Assembly: GCF_000764645.1 (NCBI RefSeq) | Contig: NZ_JRGK01000026.1 | Span: 62,001-126,000 of the forward strand | Length of the DNA: 64,000 nt | Reading direction: 5' to 3' | Origin: Aeromonas finlandensis | GTDB taxonomy: Bacteria > Pseudomonadota > Gammaproteobacteria > Enterobacterales > Aeromonadaceae | Part shown: positions 54,122 to 63,214 of the stretch, one piece after another | Layout: every line of letters begins with the position of its first letter | How positions within the stretch are numbered: position 1 is the first letter of the stretch | Made by a program: the position numbers and the translations under genes | Notes under the pieces: model-generated | The model's input: only the letters and a program-made list of their open reading frames with translations | The model's database searches: none | Told to the model about the DNA's origin: nothing

Positions 54122-55234
54122 TCATTCATCCAGCGTCACATTGTCCAGCGTGCCGGAACCCAACTGCTCACGACCGGAGAGCTTGATCAGCAGCCGCAGG
54201 TCGTTGGCTGAATCGGCATGAGCGAGGGCCTCACTGTAGCCAATCTGGCCAGCGCAGAACAGGCTGAAGAGCGCCTGATCGAAGGTCTGCATGCCCAGAT
54301 CGGAGGATTTGGTCATCACCTCCTTGAGGCGGTGCATCTCTCCCTTGCGGATGATATCGGTAATGAGCGGGGTATTGAGCAGGATCTCGAATGCCGCACA
54401 GCGCCGCTTGCCATCCACGCTCGGCACCAGCTGCTGGGCAACGATGGCCTTGAGGTTGAAAGAGAGATCGAACAGAAATTGGCGATGTTTGTCTTGCGGC
54501 ACCAGATGGAGGATGCGATCCAGCGCCTGATTAGCATTGTTGGCATGCAGAGTGGCGAGGCAGAGGTGGCCCGTCTCGGCGAATTGCAGGGCAAACTCCA
54601 TGGTATCCGTACTTCGGATCTCGCCAATCAGGATCACGTCCGGTGCCTGACGCAGCGAGCTTTTCAGCGCCACATCGAACGACTCGGTATCTATCCCCAC
54701 CTCCCGCTGGGTCACCAGACTGCGGCCATGCTGATGAACAAACTCCACCGGGTCTTCCACCGTCAGAATGTGGCCATCGGCATGCTGGTTGCGATAGCCG
54801 ATCATCGCTGCCTGAGTGGTGGATTTACCCGCCCCGGTGGCGCCGACAAACAGCACCAGCCCCCGCTTGGCCATCGCCACCTCTTGCAGGATATTGGGCA
54901 GCTGCAGATCTTCAAAGGTGGGGATTCGGGTCTCGATTCGGCGCACCACCATGCCGGGCAACTCCTGCTGCCAGAAAGCGCTGACCCGAAAACGCCCAAG
55001 CGCCTCGCGATAAATCGCGTAGTTGGCCTCCTTGGTGCGGATATAGCGCTCGAAGTGATCGCTGCTGAGGGTATCCCTGACCAGCGTCAGCGCTCCCTTC
55101 TTGTCGAGCACCTCGCCCCCCAGTGACACCAGATGGCCGTTCACCTTGAGGGTGGGGGGCGAGCCCACCGTCACAAACAGATCCGACCCTTTTTTCTCCA
55201 CCAGCTCGCTCAGCAGATCATCCAGATTCATCAT
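54122..55234 (-). CDS. pilU: Type IV pilus retraction ATPase PilU
   Basis: PilU is a PilT-dependent helper ATPase for pilus retraction. The 370-residue protein has Walker A GATGAGKST at 131-139, Walker B VILIGEIRSTDTME and the His box (HLCLATLHANNA). The C-terminal tail is longer than in PilT. It lies 25 bases after pilT. These motor genes serve the pili whose minor subunits are encoded at 7742-14521. Confidence 0.94.
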   Translation of the reverse strand: MMNLDDLLSELVEKKGSDLFVTVGSPPTLKVNGHLVSLGGEVLDKKGALTLVRDTLSSDHFERYIRTKEANYAIYREALGRFRVSAFWQQELPGMVVRRIETRIPTFEDLQLPNILQEVAMAKRGLVLFVGATGAGKSTTQAAMIGYRNQHADGHILTVEDPVEFVHQHGRSLVTQREVGIDTESFDVALKSSLRQAPDVILIGEIRSTDTMEFALQFAETGHLCLATLHANNANQALDRILHLVPQDKHRQFLFDLSFNLKAIVAQQLVPSVDGKRRCAAFEILLNTPLITDIIRKGEMHRLKEVMTKSSDLGMQTFDQALFSLFCAGQIGYSEALAHADSANDLRLLIKLSGREQLGSGTLDNVTLDE

Positions 55235-55259
55235 TTATCCCTCCCTGGGTTCGAGTCTC

Positions 55260-56294
55260 TTAAACGCTGTTGGGATCGACGGCCTTGGCCTTGGCATCGA
55301 GAGAGGCCACCACGCCGCGACTCACCAGCTGCTTGAGGCTCTGATCCATGGTCTGCATGCCGTGGGTCATCCCGGTCTGGATCACCGAGTAGAGCTGGGC
55401 AATCTTGTCCTCCCGGATCAGGTTACGCACCGCCGGAATACCCATCATGATCTCGTGGGCTGCCACCCGGCCGCCGCCAATGCGTTTGAGCAGGGTCTGG
55501 GAGATAACCGCCCGCAGGGATTCGGAGAGCATGGAGCGCACCATGTCCTTCTCGGCGCCGGGGAAGACGTCGATGATACGGTCGATGGTCTTGGCCGCCG
55601 ACGAGGTGTGCAGGGTGCCAAACACCAGGTGGCCGGTTTCGGCGGCAGTCATGGCCAGACGAATGGTCTCGAGGTCACGCATCTCGCCCACCAGAATGAT
55701 GTCCGGGTCTTCCCGCAGTGCCGAGCGCAGGGCGTTGCTGAAGCTCTTGGTATCGCGGTGTACTTCCCGCTGGTTCACCAGACAGCGCTTGTTCTCGTGG
55801 ACGAATTCGATGGGGTCTTCAATGGTGAGAATGTGGTGATGAAAGTTCTCGTTGATGTAGTTGACCATGGCCGCCAGGGTGGTCGATTTACCTGAACCGG
55901 TCGGGCCGGTCACCAGCACCAGACCGCGCGGGAACTCGGAAATCTTGCGGAAGATCTCCGGCGCATCGAGATCTTCGAGGCTCAGCACCGTGCTGGGGAT
56001 GGTACGAAATACCGCGCCGGAGCCGCGCGCCTGCTGGAAGGCGTTGACCCGGAAGCGGGCCAGATTGGGCACCTCGAACGAGAAGTCGACCTCGAAGTTC
56101 TCCTCCAGCTCCTTGCGCTGATGGTCGTTCATGATGTCGTAAATGAGGGCATGCACTTCCCGGTGTTCCAGGGCGGGCAAATTGATCTTGCGAACCTCAC
56201 CATCAACCCTGATCATCGGGGGAACCCCGGCCGAGAGGTGTAGATCCGAGGCTTTATGCTTTACACTGAAAGCCAATAACTCTGTGATATCCAT
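55260..56294 (-). CDS. pilT: Type IV pilus retraction ATPase PilT
   Basis: PilT disassembles the pilus and drives twitching. The 344-residue protein has Walker A GPTGSGKSTT at 130-139, Walker B ILVGEMRDLETI, the ASP box and the conserved AIRNLIRE-type C-terminal segment (here AVRNLIREDK). It is divergent from yggS, the same arrangement as in many gammaproteobacteria. Confidence 0.97.
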   Translation of the reverse strand: MDITELLAFSVKHKASDLHLSAGVPPMIRVDGEVRKINLPALEHREVHALIYDIMNDHQRKELEENFEVDFSFEVPNLARFRVNAFQQARGSGAVFRTIPSTVLSLEDLDAPEIFRKISEFPRGLVLVTGPTGSGKSTTLAAMVNYINENFHHHILTIEDPIEFVHENKRCLVNQREVHRDTKSFSNALRSALREDPDIILVGEMRDLETIRLAMTAAETGHLVFGTLHTSSAAKTIDRIIDVFPGAEKDMVRSMLSESLRAVISQTLLKRIGGGRVAAHEIMMGIPAVRNLIREDKIAQLYSVIQTGMTHGMQTMDQSLKQLVSRGVVASLDAKAKAVDPNSV

Positions 56295-56333
56295 AGACTT
56301 GTCATTCTCCCATCACAAGATCACTAACGAAAT

Positions 56334-57035
56334 ATGAACCAGATTGCCCAGCACCTGTTTCAGGTAAAGGAACGTATTGCCCAGGCCGCCGAACGGGCGA
56401 GCCGCAACCTGCAGCAGATCCGCCTGCTTGCCGTGAGCAAGACCAAGCCCGTCGAAGCCGTCATGGCCGCCCATGCCGCAGGTCAGCGCTGCTTTGGCGA
56501 ATCCTACGCCCAGGAAGCGGCGACCAAGATCGATACCTTGCGCCAGCAGCCGGAATATAGCGACATAGAGTGGCACTTTATCGGCCCTTTGCAATCGAAC
56601 AAATCCAAACTGGTCGCCGAACGGTTTGACTGGGTGCAGAGCGTGGATCGGGACAAGCTGATCGACCGCCTCAACAACCAGCGTCCCGCCAGCATGGCAC
56701 CGCTAAATATTTGTCTGCAAATCAATATTAGCGGAGAGAGCAGCAAATCCGGAACGTCGGAACAAGAGATTTTCCGCCTTGCCGAGCTGGTCTCCCACCG
56801 TGAACGGCTGGTGCTGCGGGGGCTGATGGCGATTCCTGAACACACCAGCGATGAGACCGTATTGGCTGCCCAAATGGCCCGTATGCAGACTCTGTTCACC
56901 GAGCTTGCGCGACAATACCCCACGGTGGATACCCTCTCGATGGGCATGACCGAAGATCTCGAACTCGCGATCGCCCATGGCAGCACCATGGTGCGGGTCG
57001 GCACCGCCATCTTCGGCGCCCGTGACTACTCATAG
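56334..57035 (+). CDS. yggS: Pyridoxal-phosphate homeostasis protein YggS
   Basis: This 233-residue PLP-binding protein balances free vitamin B6 and affects amino-acid pools. The PLP lysine is Lys36 in LLAVSKTKPV, followed by the barrel motifs HFIGPLQSNK and LSMGMTEDLELAI. It is divergent from pilT and starts a run yggS-proC-yggT-yggU on one strand. Confidence 0.95.
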   Translation: MNQIAQHLFQVKERIAQAAERASRNLQQIRLLAVSKTKPVEAVMAAHAAGQRCFGESYAQEAATKIDTLRQQPEYSDIEWHFIGPLQSNKSKLVAERFDWVQSVDRDKLIDRLNNQRPASMAPLNICLQINISGESSKSGTSEQEIFRLAELVSHRERLVLRGLMAIPEHTSDETVLAAQMARMQTLFTELARQYPTVDTLSMGMTEDLELAIAHGSTMVRVGTAIFGARDYS

Positions 57036-57072
57036 GCAAGGCCAGCGGATAACCCATACGTCCGCCTCTTGC

Positions 57073-57199
57073 CGCGACCTCATCAACAGGAGCGTTTGAT
57101 GGAACACCGAATTCTGGCGTCAGGTTGTGCAGGCAGCACCAACCCCGCCGCGACCGCATGTGCAACAGGAGCATCTGATGCAACATAGAACTCTGGCCT
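57073..57199 (+). repeat. Imperfect duplication of the proC translation start
   Basis: About 50 bases around the ribosome site and first codons of proC (57150-57199) are repeated, with a few changes and a 2-3 base indel, at 57073-57120. The upstream copy opens its own frame at 57099 (MEHRILASGCAGS...), with an ACAGGAGC ribosome site identical to the real one. It stops after 29 residues at 57188, overlapping the proC start at 57178 in another frame. Translation of this small frame could couple to or compete with proC. Confidence 0.75.
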
Positions 57200-58002
57200 T
57201 TATCGGCGCGGGCAACATGAGCCGCAGCATCATCGCCGGACTGGTCAAGGCGGGCTACCCCGCCGGGCAGATCACTGCCGCCAACCCCAGCCTGCCCAAG
57301 CTGGAGGCACTGGCCAGCGACTACGGCATTCGCATCACCCAGTCCAATATTGAGGCTGCCCGCGACGCCGAGGTGATCGTGCTGGCGGTCAAGCCGCAGC
57401 TGATGGCCGACATGCTGGCTGCGCTGGTTGCCGAGCTGGGCTCCCTTGAGGGCAAGCTACTCATCTCCATCGCGGCCGGTATCAAGGTGGCGCGCCTTGG
57501 CGAGATGGCCGGTGGCCACCACCGCATCATCCGCACTATGCCCAATACCCCGGCTCTGTTGGGTCTGGGCATGACCGGCCTCTATGCCCCCGAGCATATT
57601 GGAGCCCGCGATCGCGACTTTGCCGAGCAGATGATGCAGGCGGTTGGCAAGACCCTCTGGGTGCAACAGGAGTCCGGTATCAACGGCGTCATCGCCGCGG
57701 CGGGCAGTGCCCCGGCCTACTTCTTCCTCTTTATGCAGGCCATCGCCGAAGAGGCAGAGGCGATGGGCTTCTCGCCCGAACAGGCACGCCTGCTGGTGCA
57801 GCAGACCGCGCTGGGTGCAGCCGCCATGGTGGAGCAGAACCCTGAGCTGGCGCTGCAAACCCTGCGTGAGCAGGTGACCAGCAAGGGCGGCACCACCTTT
57901 GAGGCGATCAACACCTTCCAGCAGCAGGGGCTGATGCCGCTGACTGCGCAAGCCATGCAGGCGGCCGTTGCTCGCGCCACCGAAATGGAAACCCTCTTCT
58001 AA
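57178..58002 (+). CDS. proC: Pyrroline-5-carboxylate reductase
   Basis: ProC makes proline from pyrroline-5-carboxylate with NADPH. The 274-residue protein starts MQHRTLAFIGAGNMSRSIIAG with the nucleotide-binding glycine loop, and has VLAVKPQ, RTMPNTPALLG and the C-terminal TSKGGTTFEAI signature. I chose the ATG at 57178 (ACAGGAGC upstream). A degenerate copy of its start lies 79 bases upstream. Confidence 0.97.
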   Translation: MQHRTLAFIGAGNMSRSIIAGLVKAGYPAGQITAANPSLPKLEALASDYGIRITQSNIEAARDAEVIVLAVKPQLMADMLAALVAELGSLEGKLLISIAAGIKVARLGEMAGGHHRIIRTMPNTPALLGLGMTGLYAPEHIGARDRDFAEQMMQAVGKTLWVQQESGINGVIAAAGSAPAYFFLFMQAIAEEAEAMGFSPEQARLLVQQTALGAAAMVEQNPELALQTLREQVTSKGGTTFEAINTFQQQGLMPLTAQAMQAAVARATEMETLF

Positions 58003-58013
58003 CAGGAGCCCAG

Positions 58014-58565
58014 ATGAACACTGCTTACTTTCTGATTAACACCGTTTTCGATCTCTACCTGATGGTGATCCTGCTGCGCGTCTGGCTGCAGTGGGCCCGC
58101 GCCGACTTCTACAACCCGATGAGCCAGATGGTGGTGAAGCTGACCAATCCGCTGGTGATCCCGCTGCGCCGCGTTATCCCGGGCTTTGGCGGCATCGATC
58201 TCGCCTCCGTGGTGCTGGCACTGGTCATCGCCTTCGCCAAGCTGGCCCTGCTCAAGAGCATGAACGTGCTGCTGGCGGACTGGCTCAGCCTCAGCCTTTT
58301 CGCGGCACTGACTGTGTTGAAGAAAGCGGGCTCGATGATCTTCTGGGTACTGCTGATCCGCGCCATCCTGAGCTGGGTCAGCCAGGGCCGCAACCCCATC
58401 GAATACGTGATGCATCAGCTGACCGAGCCGTTCCTCGCCCCTATCCGCCGCGTACTGCCGGCACTGGGCGGGCTGGATCTCTCGGTGCTGGTCGCCTTTA
58501 TCGGCCTGCAAGCCATCAACTACCTGCTGGGTGACCTGTTCGGCCAGCTGTGGTGGATGATTTGA
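58014..58565 (+). CDS. yggT: YggT-family membrane protein
   Basis: This 183-residue membrane protein carries two YggT repeats, seen as [20 protein letters not shown] with [13 protein letters not shown], and again [18 protein letters not shown] with [12 protein letters not shown]. The family is linked to osmotic shock or turgor and, in plants, to cytochrome b6f, but its function is not settled. It lies 11 bases after proC and overlaps yggU by one base. Confidence 0.92.
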   Translation: MNTAYFLINTVFDLYLMVILLRVWLQWARADFYNPMSQMVVKLTNPLVIPLRRVIPGFGGIDLASVVLALVIAFAKLALLKSMNVLLADWLSLSLFAALTVLKKAGSMIFWVLLIRAILSWVSQGRNPIEYVMHQLTEPFLAPIRRVLPALGGLDLSVLVAFIGLQAINYLLGDLFGQLWWMI

Positions 58566-58867
58566 TGCCAGCCGTCCTGCAACAAGGGGATGAACTGGTA
58601 CTGCATCTGGTGATCCAGCCCAAAGCGAGTCGGGATCAGATCATCGGATTGCACGGCGAAGAGCTGAAAGTGGCCATCACGGCGCCGCCCGTCGATGGCC
58701 AGGCCAACAGCCATCTGATCAAGTTTCTGGCCAAGCAGTTCAAGGTGGCCAAGGGACAGGTCACCATAGTGCGGGGCGAGCTGGGGCGGCACAAAACCGT
58801 CGCCATCGACAGCCCCAAACAGTTGCCGCAAGAAGTGAGTGCACTGCTGAATGACACGCAAGGCTGA
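58565..58867 (+). CDS. yggU: DUF167 family protein YggU
   Basis: This 100-residue protein of the UPF0235/DUF167 family has the signature [21 protein letters not shown], then [19 protein letters not shown]. The role is unknown. It starts inside the yggT stop codon (TGATG), so translation is coupled. Confidence 0.93.
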   Translation: MPAVLQQGDELVLHLVIQPKASRDQIIGLHGEELKVAITAPPVDGQANSHLIKFLAKQFKVAKGQVTIVRGELGRHKTVAIDSPKQLPQEVSALLNDTQG

Positions 58868-58910
58868 ATGAATCGGCCTGCGCCAACCGTAGATATGAGA
58901 GGGATGACAG

Positions 58911-59330
58911 ATGAAAACAGCCTGGATGAGTGGCCTGCTGGCACTGCTGATGACCCTGCCGCTCAAGGCAGAACAGATGAAGGAGCTGGGGCCCTGGCTG
59001 GTGCACTACAACGCCTTCAACTCCAGCTTCCTCACCCCCGAGGTCGCCAAGGCATATGGACTGGAGCGCAGCCGCTACAACGCCATCATCAATATCGCGG
59101 TACAGGACAAGCAGAAAGTGGCGCAAGCCGTGGGGATCACCGGTGAGGCCAAGAACCTGACCGGCACCATCCGCACCCTGAGCTTTCAGGAGGTAAAAGA
59201 GGGCGATGCCATCTACTATCTGGCGACCCTCCCCTACCGCAACGAAGACACCTATCAGTTCACCCTTAAGATCATGGGTGGCGGGCAGCAACAGAACCTC
59301 AGCTTCCAGCAGACCTTCTACGTCGACTGA
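58911..59330 (+). CDS. DUF4426 exported protein
   Basis: This 139-residue protein has a signal peptide (MKTAWMSGLLALLMTLPLKA). A mature beta-rich domain beginning EQMKELGPWLVHYNAFNSSF, with AKAYGLERSRYNAIINIAVQ, is the pattern of DUF4426, found after the yggS-proC-yggT run in Vibrio and relatives. The function is unknown. It ends the operon just before a terminator. Confidence 0.85.
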   Translation: MKTAWMSGLLALLMTLPLKAEQMKELGPWLVHYNAFNSSFLTPEVAKAYGLERSRYNAIINIAVQDKQKVAQAVGITGEAKNLTGTIRTLSFQEVKEGDAIYYLATLPYRNEDTYQFTLKIMGGGQQQNLSFQQTFYVD

Positions 59331-59340
59331 GCAGCAACAA

Positions 59341-59366
59341 GAAGCCCCGACCTTGGTCGGGGCTTC
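59341..59366 (+). terminator. Rho-independent terminator after the DUF4426 gene
   Basis: A perfect 12 bp stem with a TT loop and a T4 tail, 10 bases past the stop. Confidence 0.92.
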
Positions 59367-59431
59367 TTTTATCCATATGACAAGGGCGCCATCAGGGCGC
59401 CCTTGTTGCATCCAGTCCGTGCCGCCGTCTG

Positions 59432-60628
59432 TTACAGGGCGAGGAACAGACCGGCCAGACAGGCGCTCATCAGGTTCGCCAGCACGCCGGAGAGAATGGC
59501 GCGCATGCCGTAACGGGCGATGAAGGATTTGCGTTCCGGCACCATGGAGCCCAGACCGCCGATCAGGATCGCCATGGAGGAGATATTGGCGAAGCCACAC
59601 AGAGCAAAGGTCACGATGGCCTTGCTTGACTCGCTCAGGGTCTGATCCTGCACCAGACCGATGAAGGCGACGAACTCGTTGACCACGATCTTGGTGCCGA
59701 TCAGGGCGCCAGCGGCTTGTGCCTGCTCCCAGGGCACACCGATCAGCCAGGAGACGGGGGCAAACAGCCAGCCCAGAATGATCTGGAAGCTCAGGTCCAG
59801 CCCCACCAAACCGCCAGCCCAACCGAGCAGGCCGTTCAGCATGGCAATCACGCCGACGAAGGCCAGCAAGGTAGCACCGACCGCCACCGCGATATTGAGG
59901 CCGGACATGGCGCCATCGGCCGCCGCTTCAATCACGTTGGTAGCGCGGGGGATCTCCACATCCTGACAGTGGTCAATTTCTTCGGCCGCAGGCGGCACCA
60001 GGATCTTGGCCATCGCCAGACCGGCAGGGGCCGACATGAAAGCGGCCGCGATCAGGTATTTCAGCTCAACCCCGATACTGGCATAACCCACCAGGGTACC
60101 ACCGGCGACGGAGGCAAGGCCGCAGCTCATCACCGCGAAGAACTGGGAATCAGACATCTTGGAGAGGTAGGGTTTGACTACCAGCGGCGCTTCCACCATG
60201 CCGACGAAGATGTTGGCGGTCGCGGAGAGGCTTTCGGCGCGGCCGGTGCCCAGCAGCTTCTGCAGGCCGCCACCCAGCAGGGCGATCACTCGCGGCATGA
60301 TGCCGATGTGGTAGAGAATTGCGATCACCGCAGAGAAGAAGATGATGACCGGCAATACGTTGAAGGCAAAGATGAAGCCCAGCTTGAACTTGGCCAGATC
60401 GCCGAACAGGAAGGCGATCCCCTCCTGACCATAACCGATCACGCTGCTGACGCTCTCGCTAACCCCGTTCAGCACGTGCTGACCGGCAGGCAGCCAGAGC
60501 ACCAGACCGGCAAACATGATTTGCAGGCAGAGGGCAAGGCCAACTGTTCGCAACGGGATACGACGACGATTATCAGAGCAGATCACGGCAAGCGCCAGGA
60601 TACTCAGGATGCCGAGCAGGGCAATCAT
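59432..60628 (-). CDS. Second concentrative nucleoside transporter (NupC family)
   Basis: This 398-residue paralogue of the protein at 1181-2455 has the same fold and segments (NIFVGMVEAPLVVKPYL, GFANISSMAILIGGLGSM). At the substrate motif it has GMVEAP in place of GQTEAP, so the Gln-Thr pair that contacts the base in vcCNT is changed to Met-Val while the glutamate is kept. A different nucleoside preference is therefore likely, as in the NupX/PsuT branch. I chose the ATG at 60628 because GGAG lies 5 bases upstream. A PurR-like site lies about 90 bases upstream. Confidence 0.9.
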   Translation of the reverse strand: MIALLGILSILALAVICSDNRRRIPLRTVGLALCLQIMFAGLVLWLPAGQHVLNGVSESVSSVIGYGQEGIAFLFGDLAKFKLGFIFAFNVLPVIIFFSAVIAILYHIGIMPRVIALLGGGLQKLLGTGRAESLSATANIFVGMVEAPLVVKPYLSKMSDSQFFAVMSCGLASVAGGTLVGYASIGVELKYLIAAAFMSAPAGLAMAKILVPPAAEEIDHCQDVEIPRATNVIEAAADGAMSGLNIAVAVGATLLAFVGVIAMLNGLLGWAGGLVGLDLSFQIILGWLFAPVSWLIGVPWEQAQAAGALIGTKIVVNEFVAFIGLVQDQTLSESSKAIVTFALCGFANISSMAILIGGLGSMVPERKSFIARYGMRAILSGVLANLMSACLAGLFLAL

Positions 60629-60717
60629 AGGGACTCCATCAGGTGGGGCAAAAGATGGGCGCGGATTCTGCGCCTCTCCCCCCGTCACTGCAAGTCCGCT
60701 TGGTTACAACCCTGTTA

Positions 60718-60733
60718 GCAAAAACGTTTGCAC
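60718..60733 (-). promoter_or_regulatory. PurR/CytR-like operator upstream of the second nucleoside transporter
   Basis: On the minus strand GTGCAAACGTTTTTGC matches about 11 of the 14 specified positions of the E. coli PurR consensus, with a perfect core GCAAACGTTT. LacI-family control of a nucleoside transporter makes sense. Confidence 0.5.
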
Positions 60734-60810
60734 GATATCGGTTGCGCCAACTGGCTGATTTGGTTCGATTTTAGTATCAGGAGAAATCGAGAGTTCTTAT
60801 ATGGAAACAA

Positions 60811-61767
60811 TCATTCCTCACCGCCGGACAATTTCCCCCCAAGCCAGGGGGCCAGCCGCTGCTCCCAATAGGGTTCGGGGCCAAAGCGGGCCTTGAGGAA
60901 ATCGATGAAGAGGCGGATCTTGGGATCCAGATGTTCGCGCCGGGCGTAAACGGCGTGCACCGCCATCTGCTGGTTCGGTCGCCACCCGGGCAACACCGGG
61001 ATCAGCTTGCCGCTCTGCAGCTCTTTGTCCAGCAGGTAGTTGGCGATATAGGCGATGCCGAGCCCGGCCAGCGCAGCATCGCGCACCGCCTCCGCCATAT
61101 CCACCCGATAGTTGCCCGCCACCTGCACCGTCTGACGATCCTTGCCCTGCCGGAACGACCACTGATGATAGCGCCGCTCCCGACTCTGGTAAGTGATGCA
61201 GTTGTGCTGGGCCAGATCCTTCGGATGGAGCGGGGTACCGTGGCTCAGCAGGTAATCCGGCGAGGCCACCACCACGAAGCCGATGTCGGCCAACCGCTGC
61301 CCCACCAGCCCTTCCGGTTTGTCCTCATAGGTGGTGAGCCAGAGATCCAGCCCCTCATCCACCAGATTGGTTCTGTGGTCGAACAGCGAGACTTCCAGCT
61401 CCAACTCGGGATAGCAGTCCTGAAATGCCTTGAGATGGGGAATGACATGCATGCGGCCGAAGGATTGACCCACCCCGAGATGGAGCACGCCGCTCACCTT
61501 GCCGCGCCGCTCGGCGATCATGGAGTCCGCCTCCTGCGCCACCGCCACCAGCGCATGGCAGTGACGGGCATACTCCTGACCCAACTCGGTCAGGACGAAG
61601 CGGCGGGTGGTGCGCTGCACCAGCTGGGCGCCGAGGGTGGTCTCCAGCAGTGCCAGCTGCTTGCTGATATGGGATTTGGAGACCCCGAGACGGCGGGCGG
61701 CGGCAGAGATCCCCTGCTCGCGCACCAGCGCATCGAAGATCACCATTTGGGGAAGACGTTGCAGCAC
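60811..61767 (-). CDS. LysR-family transcription regulator
   Basis: This 318-residue regulator has the N-terminal helix-turn-helix ISAAARRLGVSKSHISKQLALLE and a periplasmic-binding-like effector domain. It resembles the group of LysR regulators near AaeR/PtxR-type proteins. The start is GTG at 61767, which fits the usual spacing to the DNA-binding helix; an ATG 7 codons later is possible. Neighbours do not reveal a clear target: the nearest gene on its own strand is a glutathione-peroxidase-like gene upstream. Confidence 0.9.
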   Translation of the reverse strand: MLQRLPQMVIFDALVREQGISAAARRLGVSKSHISKQLALLETTLGAQLVQRTTRRFVLTELGQEYARHCHALVAVAQEADSMIAERRGKVSGVLHLGVGQSFGRMHVIPHLKAFQDCYPELELEVSLFDHRTNLVDEGLDLWLTTYEDKPEGLVGQRLADIGFVVVASPDYLLSHGTPLHPKDLAQHNCITYQSRERRYHQWSFRQGKDRQTVQVAGNYRVDMAEAVRDAALAGLGIAYIANYLLDKELQSGKLIPVLPGWRPNQQMAVHAVYARREHLDPKIRLFIDFLKARFGPEPYWEQRLAPWLGGKLSGGEE

Positions 61768-61828
61768 AAAATAACCAGATTGAGTGGCGGGAGCCCATTA
61801 TTCCAGAGCCGCCCGCCAAGGGGTAGGG

Positions 61829-62365
61829 TCAGAGCCCCAGCGCCCGGGTGATCTGCAACTTGAGGGGGTCGTCGGCCGGATTCTGGTTGGAACCATAGCT
61901 GGCGATCAACTTGCCATCGCGCCCCACCAGATACTTGTGGAAGTTCCAGTTCGGCTCATCCCCGTCGGCGGCCGCCGCCAGCCCCTTGAACAGCGGCACC
62001 GCATCGGATCCTCGTACCGCCACCCGATTGAACATGGGGAAGGTCACCCCATAGTCGCGGCGGCACACCTCGGCAGTTTTGGTCTCGTTGCCCGCCTCCT
62101 GCCAGAAGTCGTTGGAGGGGAAACCCAAAATAATCAGCCCTTTATTCTTGTAGCTCTGATAGAGCTTCTCCAGATCGCGGAACTGGCCGCTGTAGCCGCA
62201 ATAGGAGGCGGTATTGACCACCAGCACCACCTTGCCCTCGGTAAGCTGACAGAGGTTGTGGCGCTGGGCATTGTTGAGCTCCCGCATCTCCACATTGAAG
62301 TAATCGGGGCACGCCGCAGAGGCCGCACCAGCCCCCAATAACAGCAACAGAGTGAACCATTTCAT
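61829..62365 (-). CDS. Exported glutathione-peroxidase-like protein (BtuE-like fold)
   Basis: This 178-residue protein has a signal peptide (MKWFTLLLLLGAGAASA) and a thioredoxin-fold peroxidase domain with VNTASYCGYSGQFRDLEKLYQSY, where the cysteine is the peroxidatic residue. The LGFPSNDFWQEAG and PNWNFHKYLVGRDGK motifs complete the glutathione-peroxidase set. It should reduce hydrogen peroxide or lipid peroxides in the periplasm. I chose the ATG at 62365 because AAGGAG lies 8 bases upstream and a signal peptide results. Confidence 0.92.
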   Translation of the reverse strand: MKWFTLLLLLGAGAASAACPDYFNVEMRELNNAQRHNLCQLTEGKVVLVVNTASYCGYSGQFRDLEKLYQSYKNKGLIILGFPSNDFWQEAGNETKTAEVCRRDYGVTFPMFNRVAVRGSDAVPLFKGLAAAADGDEPNWNFHKYLVGRDGKLIASYGSNQNPADDPLKLQITRALGL

Positions 62366-62423
62366 CGCCAAAACTCCTTTTGTTTTGTCCGTCATACGCG
62401 GTTACGACACCCGCAGTTCACTC

Positions 62424-62987
62424 TCAATACAGGGGAATGCCGGTCAGCCAGCCGTGGCCCCAGAAGACCAGCAGTGCGGTGGCCGCCAATCCCGCCCCGA
62501 CGCTGATACCGGTGCCCATCCAGTTGGCTGCCGAGCGTGGCGCTTTTTGCCAATCCCGCACCGAAATCCAGACGATGCTCACCAGCGCCCAGAGCCCGAT
62601 ACCGCCAAACAGCACCAGCGATCGCGCCTCGCTGTTAACCAGCAGATGGGCCACCGCCCAAATCAGGGTGCCGAGCAGCTGGGGATGCACCAGCCAACGG
62701 CGCAGATGATTGGGCCCCAGACCGGAGCAGAAGATGATGAGCGCGAAAGGCATCATCACCGTCATGGTCATCGGCCCCCAATCCGGCAGGAAGTAGAGCG
62801 GCAACGAACTGGCACTGCGCCAGCCCGCGATGATGCAGGCGATGGCGACAAACACCAGCAGAGAGAAGAGCCCCTTGTAGCGATTCTCACCCAGCCGTTC
62901 GCGCAGCCGTGCCCGCTGGGCCACCGCAAAACAGGGGTAGAGATGGATCAGGGTAAACAGCGCAACCCCCAGGGTCAGCAGGAACAT
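62424..62987 (-). CDS. NnrU-family membrane protein
   Basis: This 187-residue membrane protein has about six helices. HLYPCFAVAQRARLRERLGENRYKGLFSLL is the NnrU start motif, and the NHLRRWLVHPQLLG segment follows. NnrU genes were named from nitric-oxide-reductase-linked clusters in denitrifiers; their function is unknown. I chose the ATG at 62987 because AAGGAG precedes it. It lies before the peroxidase gene on the same strand (58 bases). Confidence 0.88.
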   Translation of the reverse strand: MFLLTLGVALFTLIHLYPCFAVAQRARLRERLGENRYKGLFSLLVFVAIACIIAGWRSASSLPLYFLPDWGPMTMTVMMPFALIIFCSGLGPNHLRRWLVHPQLLGTLIWAVAHLLVNSEARSLVLFGGIGLWALVSIVWISVRDWQKAPRSAANWMGTGISVGAGLAATALLVFWGHGWLTGIPLY

Positions 62988-63094
62988 GAGTCTCTCCTTG
63001 TACTTGGTTCGACCACTATGCCGCAAAGGGAGAGATGCGCCTATAGAAACCAATGGGACGGCAAAACGCAGTGAGCGCAAAGGAGATAAAAAAA

Positions 63095-63114
63095 GCCGAT
63101 CTCGATGGATCGGC
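63095..63114 (-). terminator. Terminator after the glycerate kinase gene
   Basis: A 6 bp stem with an 8-base loop and a T7 tail on the minus strand, about 100 bases past the glycerate kinase stop. Confidence 0.7.
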
Positions 63115-63214
63115 AAAAGTGCTAAGGGCAACCGGATTTCTCATGAAATGAGAATGGCCTCCTCACGGGGCAAGGAATGGTCGATGCCCGGATAGCAGGC
63201 ACCGACCAAAAAAA

